Shown: positions 37,131-46,992 of the stretch, in pieces
Position numbering within the stretch: the first letter of the stretch is position 1
Layout: each line of letters begins with the position of its first letter
NCBI RefSeq assembly: GCF_013602415.1
Contig: NZ_WPAG02000002.1
Span: 2,793,480 to 2,857,479, forward strand
DNA length: 64,000 nt
Direction: 5' to 3'
Source: Rhodococcus sp. B50
GTDB lineage: Bacteria > Actinomycetota > Actinomycetes > Mycobacteriales > Mycobacteriaceae
The notes under the pieces: model-generated
The model's input: the letters and a program-made list of their open reading frames with translations, nothing else
The model's database searches: none
Told to the model about the DNA's origin: nothing
Program-made: the position numbers and the translations under genes

Positions 37131-37855
37131 GGCTGCAGACGCTCGGTGATCCAGCGACTGTCCACGACGCGAGTACGGATCCGGTTGTGCAACCGATTGG
37201 GTCGGCCCTGCCAGAACTCGACCGACTCCGGCACGATCCGGAATCCGCCCCAGAACGGCGGCACCGGGATCTCGTCGTCGAGGTCGTACCGCTCGGCGGC
37301 CTCGACGAGGGCGTGCTCGAGATCGGTCCGCTCCCCCACCGGCCGTGACTGTTGCGACGCCCACGCGCCGAGGCGTGATCCGCGCGGACGGGTGTGCCAG
37401 TACGCGAGCGTCTCCTCGTCGGACACGCGGACGACCGGTCCGCGGACCGTCACCTGCCGGTAGACCGGCAGCCAGAGGAAGGTCGCCGACGCGTAGGGGT
37501 GCCCGGCCAGATGACGGCCCTTGTCGGACTCGAAGTTCGTGAAGAAGGTCAGGCCGTCGGCGTCGATCTTCTTGCACAGCACGGTGCGGGTCGCCGGGTG
37601 GCCGTGCTCGTCGACAGTCGCGAGCACCATCGCGTTGGGCTCGGGCACCGCGGTGGCGACCGCGTTCGCAAACCACGTACGCAGCAGCGGAAGCCAGCCC
37701 TCGGCGACATCGCCGGGGGTGAGATCGCGGTCGGCCGGGGACTCGTCGGTCGGCCCGGCCGGGCTGTAGTCGACACGCATACGCGCGAGGTCGTCACCCT
37801 CGGGGCGCGGCAACGGTGAATCGGACGGCACGAACGACGACGGTACTCCCGGCAT
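37127..37855 (-). CDS. pdxH: Pyridoxamine 5'-phosphate oxidase
   Basis: A 242-residue FMN enzyme that oxidises pyridoxine/pyridoxamine phosphate to pyridoxal phosphate. Motifs are RTVLCKKIDADGLTFFTNFE (FMN binding), ATFLWLPVYRQVTVRG, and the C-terminal FWGGFRIVPESVEFWQGRPN, RLHNRI, which is the PdxH signature. The N-terminal ~25 residues are a disordered extension. The ATG at 37855 is used. It is coupled to the downstream MFS gene and divergent from citA. PLP supply could serve SerC nearby, but no regulatory link is visible. Confidence 0.91.
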   Translation of the reverse strand: MPGVPSSFVPSDSPLPRPEGDDLARMRVDYSPAGPTDESPADRDLTPGDVAEGWLPLLRTWFANAVATAVPEPNAMVLATVDEHGHPATRTVLCKKIDADGLTFFTNFESDKGRHLAGHPYASATFLWLPVYRQVTVRGPVVRVSDEETLAYWHTRPRGSRLGAWASQQSRPVGERTDLEHALVEAAERYDLDDEIPVPPFWGGFRIVPESVEFWQGRPNRLHNRIRTRVVDSRWITERLQP

Positions 37856-37997
37856 CCGGCGGGCGGCGCTCGGACCACGAAGGCTACAGTTTTCAGGACG
37901 ACCCGAGTGGGGTGCCGATCACACCCGACGGTGACCTCATTCCACCGGCAGCGCGGCTCGGACCGGGCCGTGCTCGAACGAGGAGAGCCCAACCGTC

Positions 37998-39125
37998 ATG
38001 GCAGCGCGCGCGTCAGTTCCCGAGGATTTCGTCGCAGGACTCGAAGGCGTGGTCGCCTTCACGAGCGACATCGCCGAGCCCGACAAGGACGGTGGCGCAC
38101 TGCGCTATCGCGGGGTCGACATCGAAGAGCTCGTCGAGAAGGGAGTCACCTTCGGCGACGTGTGGGCCCTGCTCGTCGACGGCGAGTTCGGTCGCGGTCT
38201 GCACCCGGCCGAGCCGTTCCCCCTGCCGATCCACACCGGCGACGTGCGCGTCGACGTCCAAGCGGGTCTCGCGATGCTCGCACCCATCTGGGGATTCCGG
38301 CCGCTGCTCGACATCGACGACGCAACCGCCCGCGAGAATCTCGCGCGCGCCGCGGTGATGGCCCTGTCCTATGTGGCCCAGTCCGCCCGTGGCATCTACC
38401 AACCCGCCGTGCCGCAGCAGCGCATCGACGAGGCGAGCACCGTCACCGAGCGTTTCATGGTGCGCTGGAAGGGCGATCCCGATCCCAAGCACGTCGAGGC
38501 GATCGACGCCTACTGGGTGTCGGCGGCCGAGCACGGTATGAATGCCTCGACGTTCACCGCCCGGGTCATCGCCTCCACCGGCGCCGACGCGGCCGCCTCG
38601 CTCTCCGGCGCCGTCGGTGCGATGTCCGGTCCGCTGCACGGCGGCGCCCCGGCACGCGTGCTGCCGATGATCGAGGAGACCGAACGCACCGGCGATCCGC
38701 GCGGCCTGGTCAAGGGCATCCTCGACCGCAAGGAGAAGCTCATGGGCTTCGGGCACCGCGTCTACCGCGCCGAGGACCCCCGCGCCCGGGTGCTGCGCAG
38801 CACCGCGAAGCGGCTCGACGCTCCCCGCTACGAGGCCGCGGCCGCGCTCGAGCAGGCCGCGCTGGCCGAACTGCGCGAGCGTCGCCCCGACCGCGCGATC
38901 GAGACCAACGTCGAGTTCTGGGCCGCGGTGATCCTCGATTTCGCGGAGGTCCCCGCGGCGATGATGCCCGCGATGTTCACCTGCGGCCGGACCGCCGGCT
39001 GGTGCGCGCACATCCTCGAACAGAAGCGCCTGGGCAAGCTCGTGCGCCCCGCCGCGATCTACACCGGCCCGGATCCCCGGCCGGCTTCCGAGGTCACGGG
39101 CTGGGAGTCGATCGCACATCGCTGA
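37998..39125 (+). CDS. citA: Citrate synthase 2 (CitA-type)
   Basis: A 375-residue short-form citrate synthase distinct from the gltA product. The histidine motifs are EHGMNASTFTARVIASTGAD, GPLHGGAPARVLPM and MGFGHRVYRAEDPRARV. It matches Rv0889c (CitA, about 373 aa). It may make citrate or, as for some short forms, 2-methylcitrate; with prpE in the window a methylcitrate role is possible. The ATG at 37998 follows GAGGAGAGCCCAACCGTC. It is divergent from pdxH across 142 nt. Confidence 0.89.
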   Translation: MAARASVPEDFVAGLEGVVAFTSDIAEPDKDGGALRYRGVDIEELVEKGVTFGDVWALLVDGEFGRGLHPAEPFPLPIHTGDVRVDVQAGLAMLAPIWGFRPLLDIDDATARENLARAAVMALSYVAQSARGIYQPAVPQQRIDEASTVTERFMVRWKGDPDPKHVEAIDAYWVSAAEHGMNASTFTARVIASTGADAAASLSGAVGAMSGPLHGGAPARVLPMIEETERTGDPRGLVKGILDRKEKLMGFGHRVYRAEDPRARVLRSTAKRLDAPRYEAAAALEQAALAELRERRPDRAIETNVEFWAAVILDFAEVPAAMMPAMFTCGRTAGWCAHILEQKRLGKLVRPAAIYTGPDPRPASEVTGWESIAHR

Positions 39126-39184
39126 CCTCTCTTCCCGGCCGGGCCCGACCAGCGCCCGGCCGGGGCTCCGAGAAGGCGGTCTAG

Positions 39185-40351
<1,167 letters not shown>

Positions 40352-40364
40352 GCACGCCGCGAAG

Positions 40365-40396
40365 CGGGGCCGGGTCCGGGATCGGACCCGGCCCCG
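40365..40396 (+). terminator. Rho-independent-type terminator after serC
   Basis: CGGGGCCGGGTCCG (40365-40378) and CGGACCCGGCCCCG (40383-40396) form a perfect 14-bp stem with loop GGAT. It lies 13 nt after the serC stop. Confidence 0.8.
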
Positions 40397-40571
40397 TTGC
40401 CGTTCGAGTCTCGACCTCGCATCGAGACATTTCGGCAAACCCTGGACGATAACGCGCCGCGTCGGATTTCTTGCGATGCCACCCGGCGTGGCGCGGCGTG
40501 TCCGGCCACGAAAAATATCGCGGTCGGTTACAGTCGGGCGGGTCAATCGCGATCGGCGCGAGGAGGTCAAG

Positions 40572-41435
40572 GTGCGAGAGCTTCGAGTGGTCGGTCTCGA
40601 GCCCGATGCTAAGCATGTGGTGCTCGCCGATCCCACGACGGGGGACAAGTTCCGCATTCCCGTCGACGACACCCTGCGCGCGGCCGCTCGTGGCGATCTG
40701 GCCCGTCTCGGCCAGATCCAGATCGAGACGACCAGCCAGCTCCGTCCTCGCGAGATCCAGGCCCGCATCCGCGGCGGCGCCTCGGTCGAACAGGTGGCCG
40801 ACGAGGCGGGGATCCCTGTCGCCAAGGTCGAACGGTTCGCCTACCCCGTCCTGCTCGAGCGGTCCCGGGCCGCCGACATGGCCAAGAAGGGTCACCCCGT
40901 CCGTCCCGACGGTCCCGCTGTCGAGACCCTGCAGGAAATCGTCACGCAGGCGTTCCGCGCCCGTGGGCACAGCCTCGACGAGGCCGAATGGGATGCCTGG
41001 CGCGACGACGAAGGATTCTGGGTCGCGCAGCTGCGGTGGCATGCCGGCCGTTCCACGAACCGCGCCCACTGGCGGTACCAGCCCGATGCGCACGGCGGCA
41101 CGATCACAGCGCTCGACGACATCGCGGCCGACCTGGTGGATCCCGATTGCGGTCGTCCCCTGCGCTATCTGACCCCGGTCTACTCGGCGCGCGACGTCGA
41201 CGATTCCACCGAGGCCGAGAACGCCGAACGTCACGCCCCGGTCGCACTGGAGTCCCCCGCTGCCGAAGAACCGGCTCCCGAGCCGGTCGCTGCAGAGGAG
41301 CCCGCCGTCACCGTGGGCGACGAGGCCGATGCCTCACGTGCGCCGCAGGCCCCCGCGAAGGACAAGCGCGGCAAGCCCGCACTCCCCTCGTGGGACGACG
41401 TGCTGCTCGGTGTACGCAGTAACGGACGCGTCTGA
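40572..41435 (+). CDS. sepH: Septation protein SepH (DUF3071)
   Basis: A 287-residue protein. Residues 1-70 hold the DUF3071 core (VRELRVVGLEPDAKHVVLAD, then FRIPVDDTLRAAARGDL); IQARIRGGASVEQVADEAGI, then PVAKVERFAYPVLLERSRAA is a helix-turn-helix; the C-terminal ~90 residues are acidic and Pro/Ala-rich and end in a short conserved basic and Trp-containing motif (PSWDDVLLG). SepH was shown in Streptomyces and Mycobacterium to bind FtsZ and help Z-ring assembly. The GTG at 40572 follows AGGAGGTCAAG, which rules out the longer frame from 40476. Confidence 0.9.
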   Translation: MRELRVVGLEPDAKHVVLADPTTGDKFRIPVDDTLRAAARGDLARLGQIQIETTSQLRPREIQARIRGGASVEQVADEAGIPVAKVERFAYPVLLERSRAADMAKKGHPVRPDGPAVETLQEIVTQAFRARGHSLDEAEWDAWRDDEGFWVAQLRWHAGRSTNRAHWRYQPDAHGGTITALDDIAADLVDPDCGRPLRYLTPVYSARDVDDSTEAENAERHAPVALESPAAEEPAPEPVAAEEPAVTVGDEADASRAPQAPAKDKRGKPALPSWDDVLLGVRSNGRV

Positions 41436-41449
41436 GGAAGACGTCGGCG

Positions 41450-42151
41450 ATGTCGGCGACGGTGTCGACGCTCTGGTACGTCGACGCACCCGATCCCGCC
41501 GCGGTCCTGCGCGAGTTCGCACCGGATCGTGATGCGGCGCAAGCACTTCTGTCACGCCTGTTCCCCGACCTCCAGGTCGATCCCGGTGTACGGGTACCGC
41601 TGACCGAGGTCGGTCGAGAGGATGCCGGGGATTCGTTCGAACGGTTCTGGGTCGGCAGCTATCCCGGCGTGACGGTCGTGGCGAGCCCCCGATTCGCACT
41701 ACGCCACCCATCGGAACTCCCCGCGATGTGGTTGCGTACGCCCGCCGCGGAACGCACCTGCCTGCTGACCTCCGATCCGGCAGGCGCGTGGGGATCGTTC
41801 GCCGTGTGGGAGTGCGGCAGGCTGCGACGCAGCTTCGGGGCGAGCACGGTCGAGTTCTTCGAGGACGAGGGCCTGCCGTTCGTGTGGGAACGGCCGTTCT
41901 GGGCGGGTGAACATCCGCTCCGCTGGCCGCCGAACATCCCACCACCTCCGGAGTCCCTGCCCTTCCACCCGCGCAAGCTCGTCGAGGAGGCTCACGGCGC
42001 GTGGCTCGGATTCCGCTACGTCGGTCGTCGCGACGACGAACCGGACCCACACGAGATCGAGACGTGGAGTTTCACGCTGCGCACCCCGGTCCCGCAGATC
42101 ACCGTCCCGGCTCCGAAGACCGGCTGGTGGCGGCGTCTCGTGGCGCGCTGA
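41450..42151 (+). CDS. Conserved actinobacterial hypothetical (DUF6928-like)
   Basis: A 233-residue soluble protein lying 14 nt behind sepH, likely in the same transcript. It begins with STLWYVDAPDPAAVLREF and contains conserved aromatic blocks: GSFAVWECGRLRRSF, FVWERPFWAGEHPLRWPPNI, and FHPRKLVEEAHGAWLGFRY. It resembles DUF6928 proteins; function is unknown. No signal peptide or membrane helix is seen. The link to septation is only positional. Confidence 0.8.
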   Translation: MSATVSTLWYVDAPDPAAVLREFAPDRDAAQALLSRLFPDLQVDPGVRVPLTEVGREDAGDSFERFWVGSYPGVTVVASPRFALRHPSELPAMWLRTPAAERTCLLTSDPAGAWGSFAVWECGRLRRSFGASTVEFFEDEGLPFVWERPFWAGEHPLRWPPNIPPPPESLPFHPRKLVEEAHGAWLGFRYVGRRDDEPDPHEIETWSFTLRTPVPQITVPAPKTGWWRRLVAR

Positions 42152-42185
42152 CCTCGCACCCTGACCCGATTCTCGATCCGCCGAA

Positions 42186-43895
42186 TCATTCCCCCTCTGC
42201 GACAATATTTTTCAGGGAGTCGATGTCTTCGGGCGTTATTTCCGGGGACTGGAGGACGACGGCCCAGGCGTCGACGTACTCGGTGCTGTACTTGTGGCCG
42301 TGACCGGCCGGCACACCCGTGGAGAAAGGCAGATCGGCAGTGATCTGCCAGAAGGTCACGAACGGTATCCACACCATGTCCTCGAGCACGTCGCGACCGG
42401 GGGCTTCACCGATCCAATCCGGTTCACTCGTGATCAGACGTGGGCTCCACCAGACGATCGGGTCCGACGGATGCATCAGATACAGCACCCGGCTGCCCTC
42501 CCACGGACCGTCCTCCGGCGGGATGCCCGCCTGCGGGTCGTTCGTGAATCGCACCGTACGACCGTCCCGGAAGACCGGTTCGACTTCGGGGCTGCCCTCG
42601 TCCCGGCGATCACTGAACTCACGGAAGAGGACGTTGAAGTTCGGCGGCCCGGCGAAGACCGTTCCCGCGGTGCGATTGCGAAGGTCGTACTCGCCGCTGA
42701 AGGCGGTCTCCCCACCGAACGAGCCGAGACTCTCGCCGGCCACGAACAATCGGGGGCGGGCGTCCTGGGGAAGCTTGGACCAGACGTCGTAGACCGCGTC
42801 GAACAGATCTCGTCCGGCTTCCCTCGCCTTCGACTGATCGACCAGATAGGAGATCCACGAAGGCAGGTAGGAATACTGGATGGCAACGGTCGCGACATCA
42901 CCGCCTGTGAGGTACTCGATGGAGTCCACCAGAGCCGGGTCCACCCAGCCGCTTCCCGTCGTCGTCACCACGACCAGGTTCTGCCGCTCGAATCCTCCTG
43001 CCCGCGTGAGATCTTCCACTGCCAGCGCCGCCCGCGCCTCGGTGTCCTCGGACGACGCCAGGCCGGCATAGATCCGGATCGGTTCGAGGGCAGGGCCTGC
43101 GGAGAACCGGCCTATCTGCTCGGTGGACGGACCCTGCCCGACGAAGATCCGCCCCTGCCACCCCAGAGAATCCCACGGCACCACCGAATCCGGTCCGCCG
43201 GAACGCAGGGCGGTCGTCGGTTGCTGCACACCTTCCTGGGTTCTCGTGTCCCGTGCCGAGAACGCCGTGTTGGCGGCGTCGATGAAACCTGCGAGCAGCA
43301 CGCCGGAGACGAGCGCGTACACCAGTGCGGCGACGAGCACCCATCCCACGACGTTCGCGGCCCGCTGCCCGATCCACCGGTCGAGCGTCTTCGCCGCCCA
43401 GCGATACAGACTGCGGATACCGCGTCCGATCGCCAGGAGAAGGCCGAACACCAGTACCGCGATGACCGGAGAGAGCACCGTCGACGCGAGGTTGTATTCG
43501 GAAATCCCCATCAGAGAACGGATTTCGTATTGCCAGTACTGGCCGAGCCCGAAGAAGACCGCGAAGAGGACCACCCCGCAGACGCCGAAGATCCACCACG
43601 ACGCAGCCTTCGGAGGCCGAGGAGGCCGGTCGGCGAACGCGCGCCACACGAACGCGAGGAGCACGCCGAGGCCGTATCCGATCGCGGCAGTGATCCCGCA
43701 GATCATCCCCTGCAGGACCCCGCCGCGCGGAAGCAACGACGGGGTGAAGGACAGGCATGCGAAAAGCACTGCACCCCAACACCCGGGAAGCGTGAGATGC
43801 AGTGCACTCCGTCGTCGCTGCGAGCGAGGCCCGTCGGACTCGGTCGTGACATTCCCGACCGGCCCGCCCCGGACGCTGCGACCGCCTTCCTGCAC
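42186..43895 (-). CDS. Membrane alpha/beta-hydrolase (N-terminal membrane domain plus esterase)
   Basis: A 569-residue protein with about five N-terminal helices (about 30-220) and a C-terminal alpha/beta-hydrolase domain. The nucleophile is Ser389 in VAGESLGSFGGE; the C-terminal histidine is probably in VPAGHGHKYSTEYV. This two-part layout matches the actinobacterial family of membrane-bound esterase-like proteins. The catalytic domain may face the cell exterior and act on envelope lipids or polymers, but no substrate is known. The start is a GTG at 43895; the DUF7144 gene ends 7 nt upstream, so they probably form an operon. Confidence 0.83.
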   Translation of the reverse strand: MQEGGRSVRGGPVGNVTTESDGPRSQRRRSALHLTLPGCWGAVLFACLSFTPSLLPRGGVLQGMICGITAAIGYGLGVLLAFVWRAFADRPPRPPKAASWWIFGVCGVVLFAVFFGLGQYWQYEIRSLMGISEYNLASTVLSPVIAVLVFGLLLAIGRGIRSLYRWAAKTLDRWIGQRAANVVGWVLVAALVYALVSGVLLAGFIDAANTAFSARDTRTQEGVQQPTTALRSGGPDSVVPWDSLGWQGRIFVGQGPSTEQIGRFSAGPALEPIRIYAGLASSEDTEARAALAVEDLTRAGGFERQNLVVVTTTGSGWVDPALVDSIEYLTGGDVATVAIQYSYLPSWISYLVDQSKAREAGRDLFDAVYDVWSKLPQDARPRLFVAGESLGSFGGETAFSGEYDLRNRTAGTVFAGPPNFNVLFREFSDRRDEGSPEVEPVFRDGRTVRFTNDPQAGIPPEDGPWEGSRVLYLMHPSDPIVWWSPRLITSEPDWIGEAPGRDVLEDMVWIPFVTFWQITADLPFSTGVPAGHGHKYSTEYVDAWAVVLQSPEITPEDIDSLKNIVAEGE

Positions 43896-43902
43896 GGCCG
43901 CG

Positions 43903-44328
43903 TCAGTAGTAGTCGGCGCGCGGCTGCCAGGTCGAGACCGCCCAGATCACAACCACATCGAGCGCGATGATCAGGATCGACCACCACGGGTAGTAGGGCA
44001 ACCACATGAAGTTCGCGACGATGGACAACGCGGCGATGATGATGGCCGTGACGCGAGCCCACGTGGCGCCGCTCATCAACGCGAGTCCGGCGACCAGCAT
44101 GACGACACCGAGGACGATGTGAACCCATCCCCACGTGGTGAAGTCGAACTTGAACGTGTATTCCACACCCCGCACGAAGACTTCGTCCTCGGCCACCGCA
44201 GCGATGCCCTGGAAGATCTGGACGATGCCGACGGTTGCCAGGATGATCGCTGCCCCGATCGAGGTGCCTGCGGCGATGCCCTGCTTGACACTGATCCCGC
44301 CCCGGTCGGGGCGTACGTCGTGCGACAT
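43903..44328 (-). CDS. DUF7144-type membrane protein, copy 1
   Basis: A 141-residue, four-helix membrane protein. Helices lie at about 18-40, 62-85, 90-110 and 113-130. Conserved blocks include GIAAVAEDEVFV, WGWVHIVLGVVM, SGATWARVTAII and NFMWLPYYPWWS. It is a close paralogue of the protein at 45265-45690, equal in length. The ATG at 44328 follows GAGAGGATTGTC. The hydrolase gene starts 7 nt downstream. The function is unknown. TTGAAA and CATAAT boxes about 15 bp apart lie upstream near 44423-44449. Confidence 0.82.
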   Translation of the reverse strand: MSHDVRPDRGGISVKQGIAAGTSIGAAIILATVGIVQIFQGIAAVAEDEVFVRGVEYTFKFDFTTWGWVHIVLGVVMLVAGLALMSGATWARVTAIIIAALSIVANFMWLPYYPWWSILIIALDVVVIWAVSTWQPRADYY

Positions 44329-44537
44329 GACAATCCTCTCGTGTACGAAGGAGACATCGACCGTGCGCCGATCCCTGCGAGGAGCGGTCACGATCTGATT
44401 CTCAGGAACAAGGATGGCTGCGGATTATGCTGCCACCCTCACACTTTCAACCGCCGGCGTCGCGACGCGACGAGTCGTCGAACGTACGAGCCGACCCCGG
44501 AAGGACACCGTCCGCAGCGCCCTTCCGCGACGATGAT

Positions 44538-44954
44538 TCACGCGATGGGTACGCCGTCACGTCCGGTCGTGGCGTTGCCGAGCGCCTGCGCCTTGAGGTG
44601 TTCGTACTCCGCGGGCGTGATCGCACCGGAGTCGAGCAGGGCCTTGGCATCGGCGATCTGTTGAGCCGGGGATTTCCCGACCGCCACGGTCCGGATGTAC
44701 TCGTCGGTGGCCTGCTTCGCCTCCGCTTGCGCCTGCTGGGCACGCAGCGCCATTCCCCGACCGCGAACGATCAGGTAGACCAGCGCCGTCAGGTACGGAA
44801 GGAGCACCAGGCCGATGACCCACACCGCTTTCACCCAACCGGATACGGAGTGATCCCGGAAGAGGTCGACGATGATTTGGAACAGGACGATCAGATACGC
44901 CACGAAGGCGAATACGACGACGGTGTACCACACGTAGTCCCAGAATGAATCCAT
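44538..44954 (-). CDS. PLDc_N/SHOCT-domain membrane protein
   Basis: A 138-residue protein. Two membrane helices (about 5-30 and 40-63) form a PLD-nuclease N-terminal-like domain (FAFVAYLIVLFQIIVDLFRD, then GLVLLPYLTALVYLIVRGRGM). A coiled segment follows, then a C-terminal SHOCT motif (ADAKALLDSGAITPAEYEHL). SHOCT domains are found at the ends of many small membrane proteins and probably mediate assembly. It lies between the two DUF7144 genes on the same strand and may belong to the same envelope programme. Confidence 0.85.
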   Translation of the reverse strand: MDSFWDYVWYTVVVFAFVAYLIVLFQIIVDLFRDHSVSGWVKAVWVIGLVLLPYLTALVYLIVRGRGMALRAQQAQAEAKQATDEYIRTVAVGKSPAQQIADAKALLDSGAITPAEYEHLKAQALGNATTGRDGVPIA

Positions 44955-45264
44955 AGCCGAACCTCCTCGGCCGAACCGGTGGCGGGACGATGCCCCGTGA
45001 AACCACCGGAGAATGAATATCTCGAATCCTGTTTCCCCCTGCGGTGTGCCGCTACGGCACTGCCACTACTCGCGGCCCCCGGTCCACTCATCGACACCGG
45101 TGTCGAATCGTGACGACTGTCCGATTCGGGCTTCGGCAGGTCCATCTTCGGTCATGACGACCTCCGTCCCTCTGTCCGGGAGGGCCGGATATACCATACG
45201 CCCGTTCCCGGGTGGAGGGCACCGGTTTGCGCAATCGGCGCGTTTCGGTACCGGATCGAGTCGA
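44955..45264 (-). other. 310-nt gap: one possible micro-ORF, otherwise no gene seen
   Basis: The gap between the SHOCT gene and the second DUF7144 gene contains the micro-ORF at 45066-45155 and its ribosome site. The remaining part (44955-45065) should carry the SHOCT promoter. No RNA gene or repeat is visible. Confidence 0.5.
45066..45155 (-). CDS. Possible 29-residue microprotein
   Basis: An ATG at 45155 is preceded by GGAGGTCGTC, a near-perfect Shine-Dalgarno with 4-nt spacing, the best ribosome site in this neighbourhood. The 29-residue product (MTEDGPAEARIG then QSSRFDTGVDEWTGGRE) is acidic and hydrophilic with no known motif. It lies 109 nt downstream of the second DUF7144 gene on the same strand. 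Only the ribosome site supports it. Confidence 0.4.
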   Translation of the reverse strand: MTEDGPAEARIGQSSRFDTGVDEWTGGRE

Positions 45265-45690
45265 TCAGGAGTACACCGCACGGGGATTCCAGGTTGCGAT
45301 CGCCCAGATGACCACTACATCGAGGGCGATGATCGCGAGCGCCCACCCCGGATAGTAGGGAAGCCACATGAAATTCACCAGGATCGACAACGCGGCGATG
45401 ACCATCGCCGCCACCCGTGCCCATGTCGCTCCGGAGATCAACGCGATGCCCACGACCACCATCACGACACCGACGACGATGTGAACCCATCCCCACATGG
45501 TGAGATCGAATGTGAACAGATACTCCTGGCCGGTGACGAAGACTTCGTCTTCGGCGACCGCAGCAATTCCCTGCAACAGCTGCAGAGCGCCGATCAAGGT
45601 CATGATGATTGCGGCGCCGACCGACGTTCCCGCGGCCAGCCCCTGCTTGACCGACATTTCCTCCCGATCGGCATTCACATTGTGAGACAT
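45265..45690 (-). CDS. DUF7144-type membrane protein, copy 2
   Basis: A 141-residue, four-helix protein with the same blocks as copy 1: GIAAVAEDEVFV, WGWVHIVVGVVM, SGATWARVAAMV, NFMWLPYYPGWA. By eye about two thirds of residues are shared with copy 1 over the whole length, so this is a local duplication. The ATG at 45690 follows GAAAGGGGGCATC. It is separated from copy 1 by the SHOCT protein gene. The role is unknown; such proteins may respond to envelope or osmotic stress. Confidence 0.82.
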   Translation of the reverse strand: MSHNVNADREEMSVKQGLAAGTSVGAAIIMTLIGALQLLQGIAAVAEDEVFVTGQEYLFTFDLTMWGWVHIVVGVVMVVVGIALISGATWARVAAMVIAALSILVNFMWLPYYPGWALAIIALDVVVIWAIATWNPRAVYS

Positions 45691-45797
45691 GATGCCCCCT
45701 TTCCAGGTGGACCGTCATCACCAAGTGTGCGCTTCGTCGGAATTCTCCAGTAGAGGTTGGAAATTTTCCTCCGGCGGCGGTCGCGCTCGGAAACCGA

Positions 45798-46070
45798 TCA
45801 GGACACGAGCAGCGCGAGCCATCCGACCGGCACACCGGCCACGACACCGGCCGCGAGCCAGCGCAGTACCGGCACCCGCAGCCATGACCACACGGTCGGG
45901 ACGATCCCCGCAACCGTCACGATATTGACGACGACCGCGAGGACCGGATCGATCCGGCCGAGTACCTGGCCGCAGGCGACGACGGCGATGACGGTGGCGA
46001 CGAAGGAGAACGCCGTCAGCGTGAGCCCCGTCGCCCACGGGGTGGGCGCGGGGTCGCGAGCCTGGGTCAT
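45798..46070 (-). CDS. DUF2537 membrane protein (Rv0882-like)
   Basis: A 90-residue protein with three predicted helices (about 13-35, 40-60 and 68-88) and no other motif. By size and place (immediately after the SpoU methyltransferase and near sepH/serC) it corresponds to Rv0882, annotated as DUF2537. The ATG at 46070 overlaps the methyltransferase stop by 4 nt (ATGA at 46067-46070), so it is translationally coupled. Function unknown. Confidence 0.82.
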   Translation of the reverse strand: MTQARDPAPTPWATGLTLTAFSFVATVIAVVACGQVLGRIDPVLAVVVNIVTVAGIVPTVWSWLRVPVLRWLAAGVVAGVPVGWLALLVS

Positions 46071-46873
46071 CGCGGAAGCCGGACCCGCTCGTAGAACGCC
46101 ATCGCCGCCGCGGTGGCCACGTTCAGCGAATCCGTGCCGGGCGCCATGGGAATTCGGGCACGTACGTCGGTCGCCCGCATCGCGTGCTCGGACAGACCCG
46201 GACCTTCGGCGCCGAGCAGCAGTGCGACCTTCTCCCCCGTCATCGCGTTCGCGAGCGGGATCGCCCGCGGATCGGGGGTCAACGAGATCAGCTGGAATCC
46301 CCTGCCACGCAACTGATCCAGTTCGGACGGCCATTGTTCGAGATGCGCGAAGGGGACACGGAGGGCATGCCCCATCGACACGCGAACCGACCTGCGGTAC
46401 AACGGGTCGGCGCAGCCCTTCCCGAAGAGCACACCGTCGACGCCGAGACCGGCCGCGTTGCGGAACATCGAACCGATGTTCTCGTGGTCGTTGACTCCTT
46501 CGAGCACCGCGACCGTGGTCGCCTTGTCGACGACCTCGTCGAGCGACAACGGTGAGGATCGGCGCGAGACCGCGAGCACGCCTCGGTTGAGGTGGAATCC
46601 GACGATCTCGGCCATGGTTCCGGCGTCGGTGCGGTAGAACGGCACATCGACGTCGCGCAGGTCGTCGGCGAGTTCGTCCAGCCGTCGACCCACTCCGAGC
46701 AGACTCGTCGGAGCGAACCGGGAATCGAGCATGCGCTGGACCACCAGCACACCCTCGGCGATCACCAGCCCCTTGCCACCGGGAAGGTCGGGCCGACGAT
46801 CCGCCGAGTTGAGATCGCGGAAATCGTCGACCCGGGGGTCGGAAGGATCGTCGATGTCGATGACGTGAACCAC
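46067..46873 (-). CDS. SpoU-family (SPOUT) tRNA/rRNA 2'-O-methyltransferase
   Basis: A 268-residue RNA methyltransferase. The N-terminal part is a SpoU substrate-binding domain. The SPOUT motifs are all visible: NHENIGSMFRNAAGLGVDGV (motif 1), VALLLGAEGPGLSEHAM (motif 2) and RIPMAPGTDSLNVATAAAMA (motif 3, the knot). It methylates a ribose 2'-OH using S-adenosylmethionine; the RNA target is not predictable. It corresponds to Rv0881. The ATG at 46873 is used. Confidence 0.9.
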   Translation of the reverse strand: MVHVIDIDDPSDPRVDDFRDLNSADRRPDLPGGKGLVIAEGVLVVQRMLDSRFAPTSLLGVGRRLDELADDLRDVDVPFYRTDAGTMAEIVGFHLNRGVLAVSRRSSPLSLDEVVDKATTVAVLEGVNDHENIGSMFRNAAGLGVDGVLFGKGCADPLYRRSVRVSMGHALRVPFAHLEQWPSELDQLRGRGFQLISLTPDPRAIPLANAMTGEKVALLLGAEGPGLSEHAMRATDVRARIPMAPGTDSLNVATAAAMAFYERVRLPR

Positions 46874-46992
46874 CGGAACATTCTCCCAGCGCGCACGCGC
46901 CCTTCCGCACCGGGTCGGTCGTCGCGAGTGTTCACTCGCCGGCGGCTACCCGTTACCGAGTCTGCCGGACCGGCTGGACCTGGTATCTCCCA

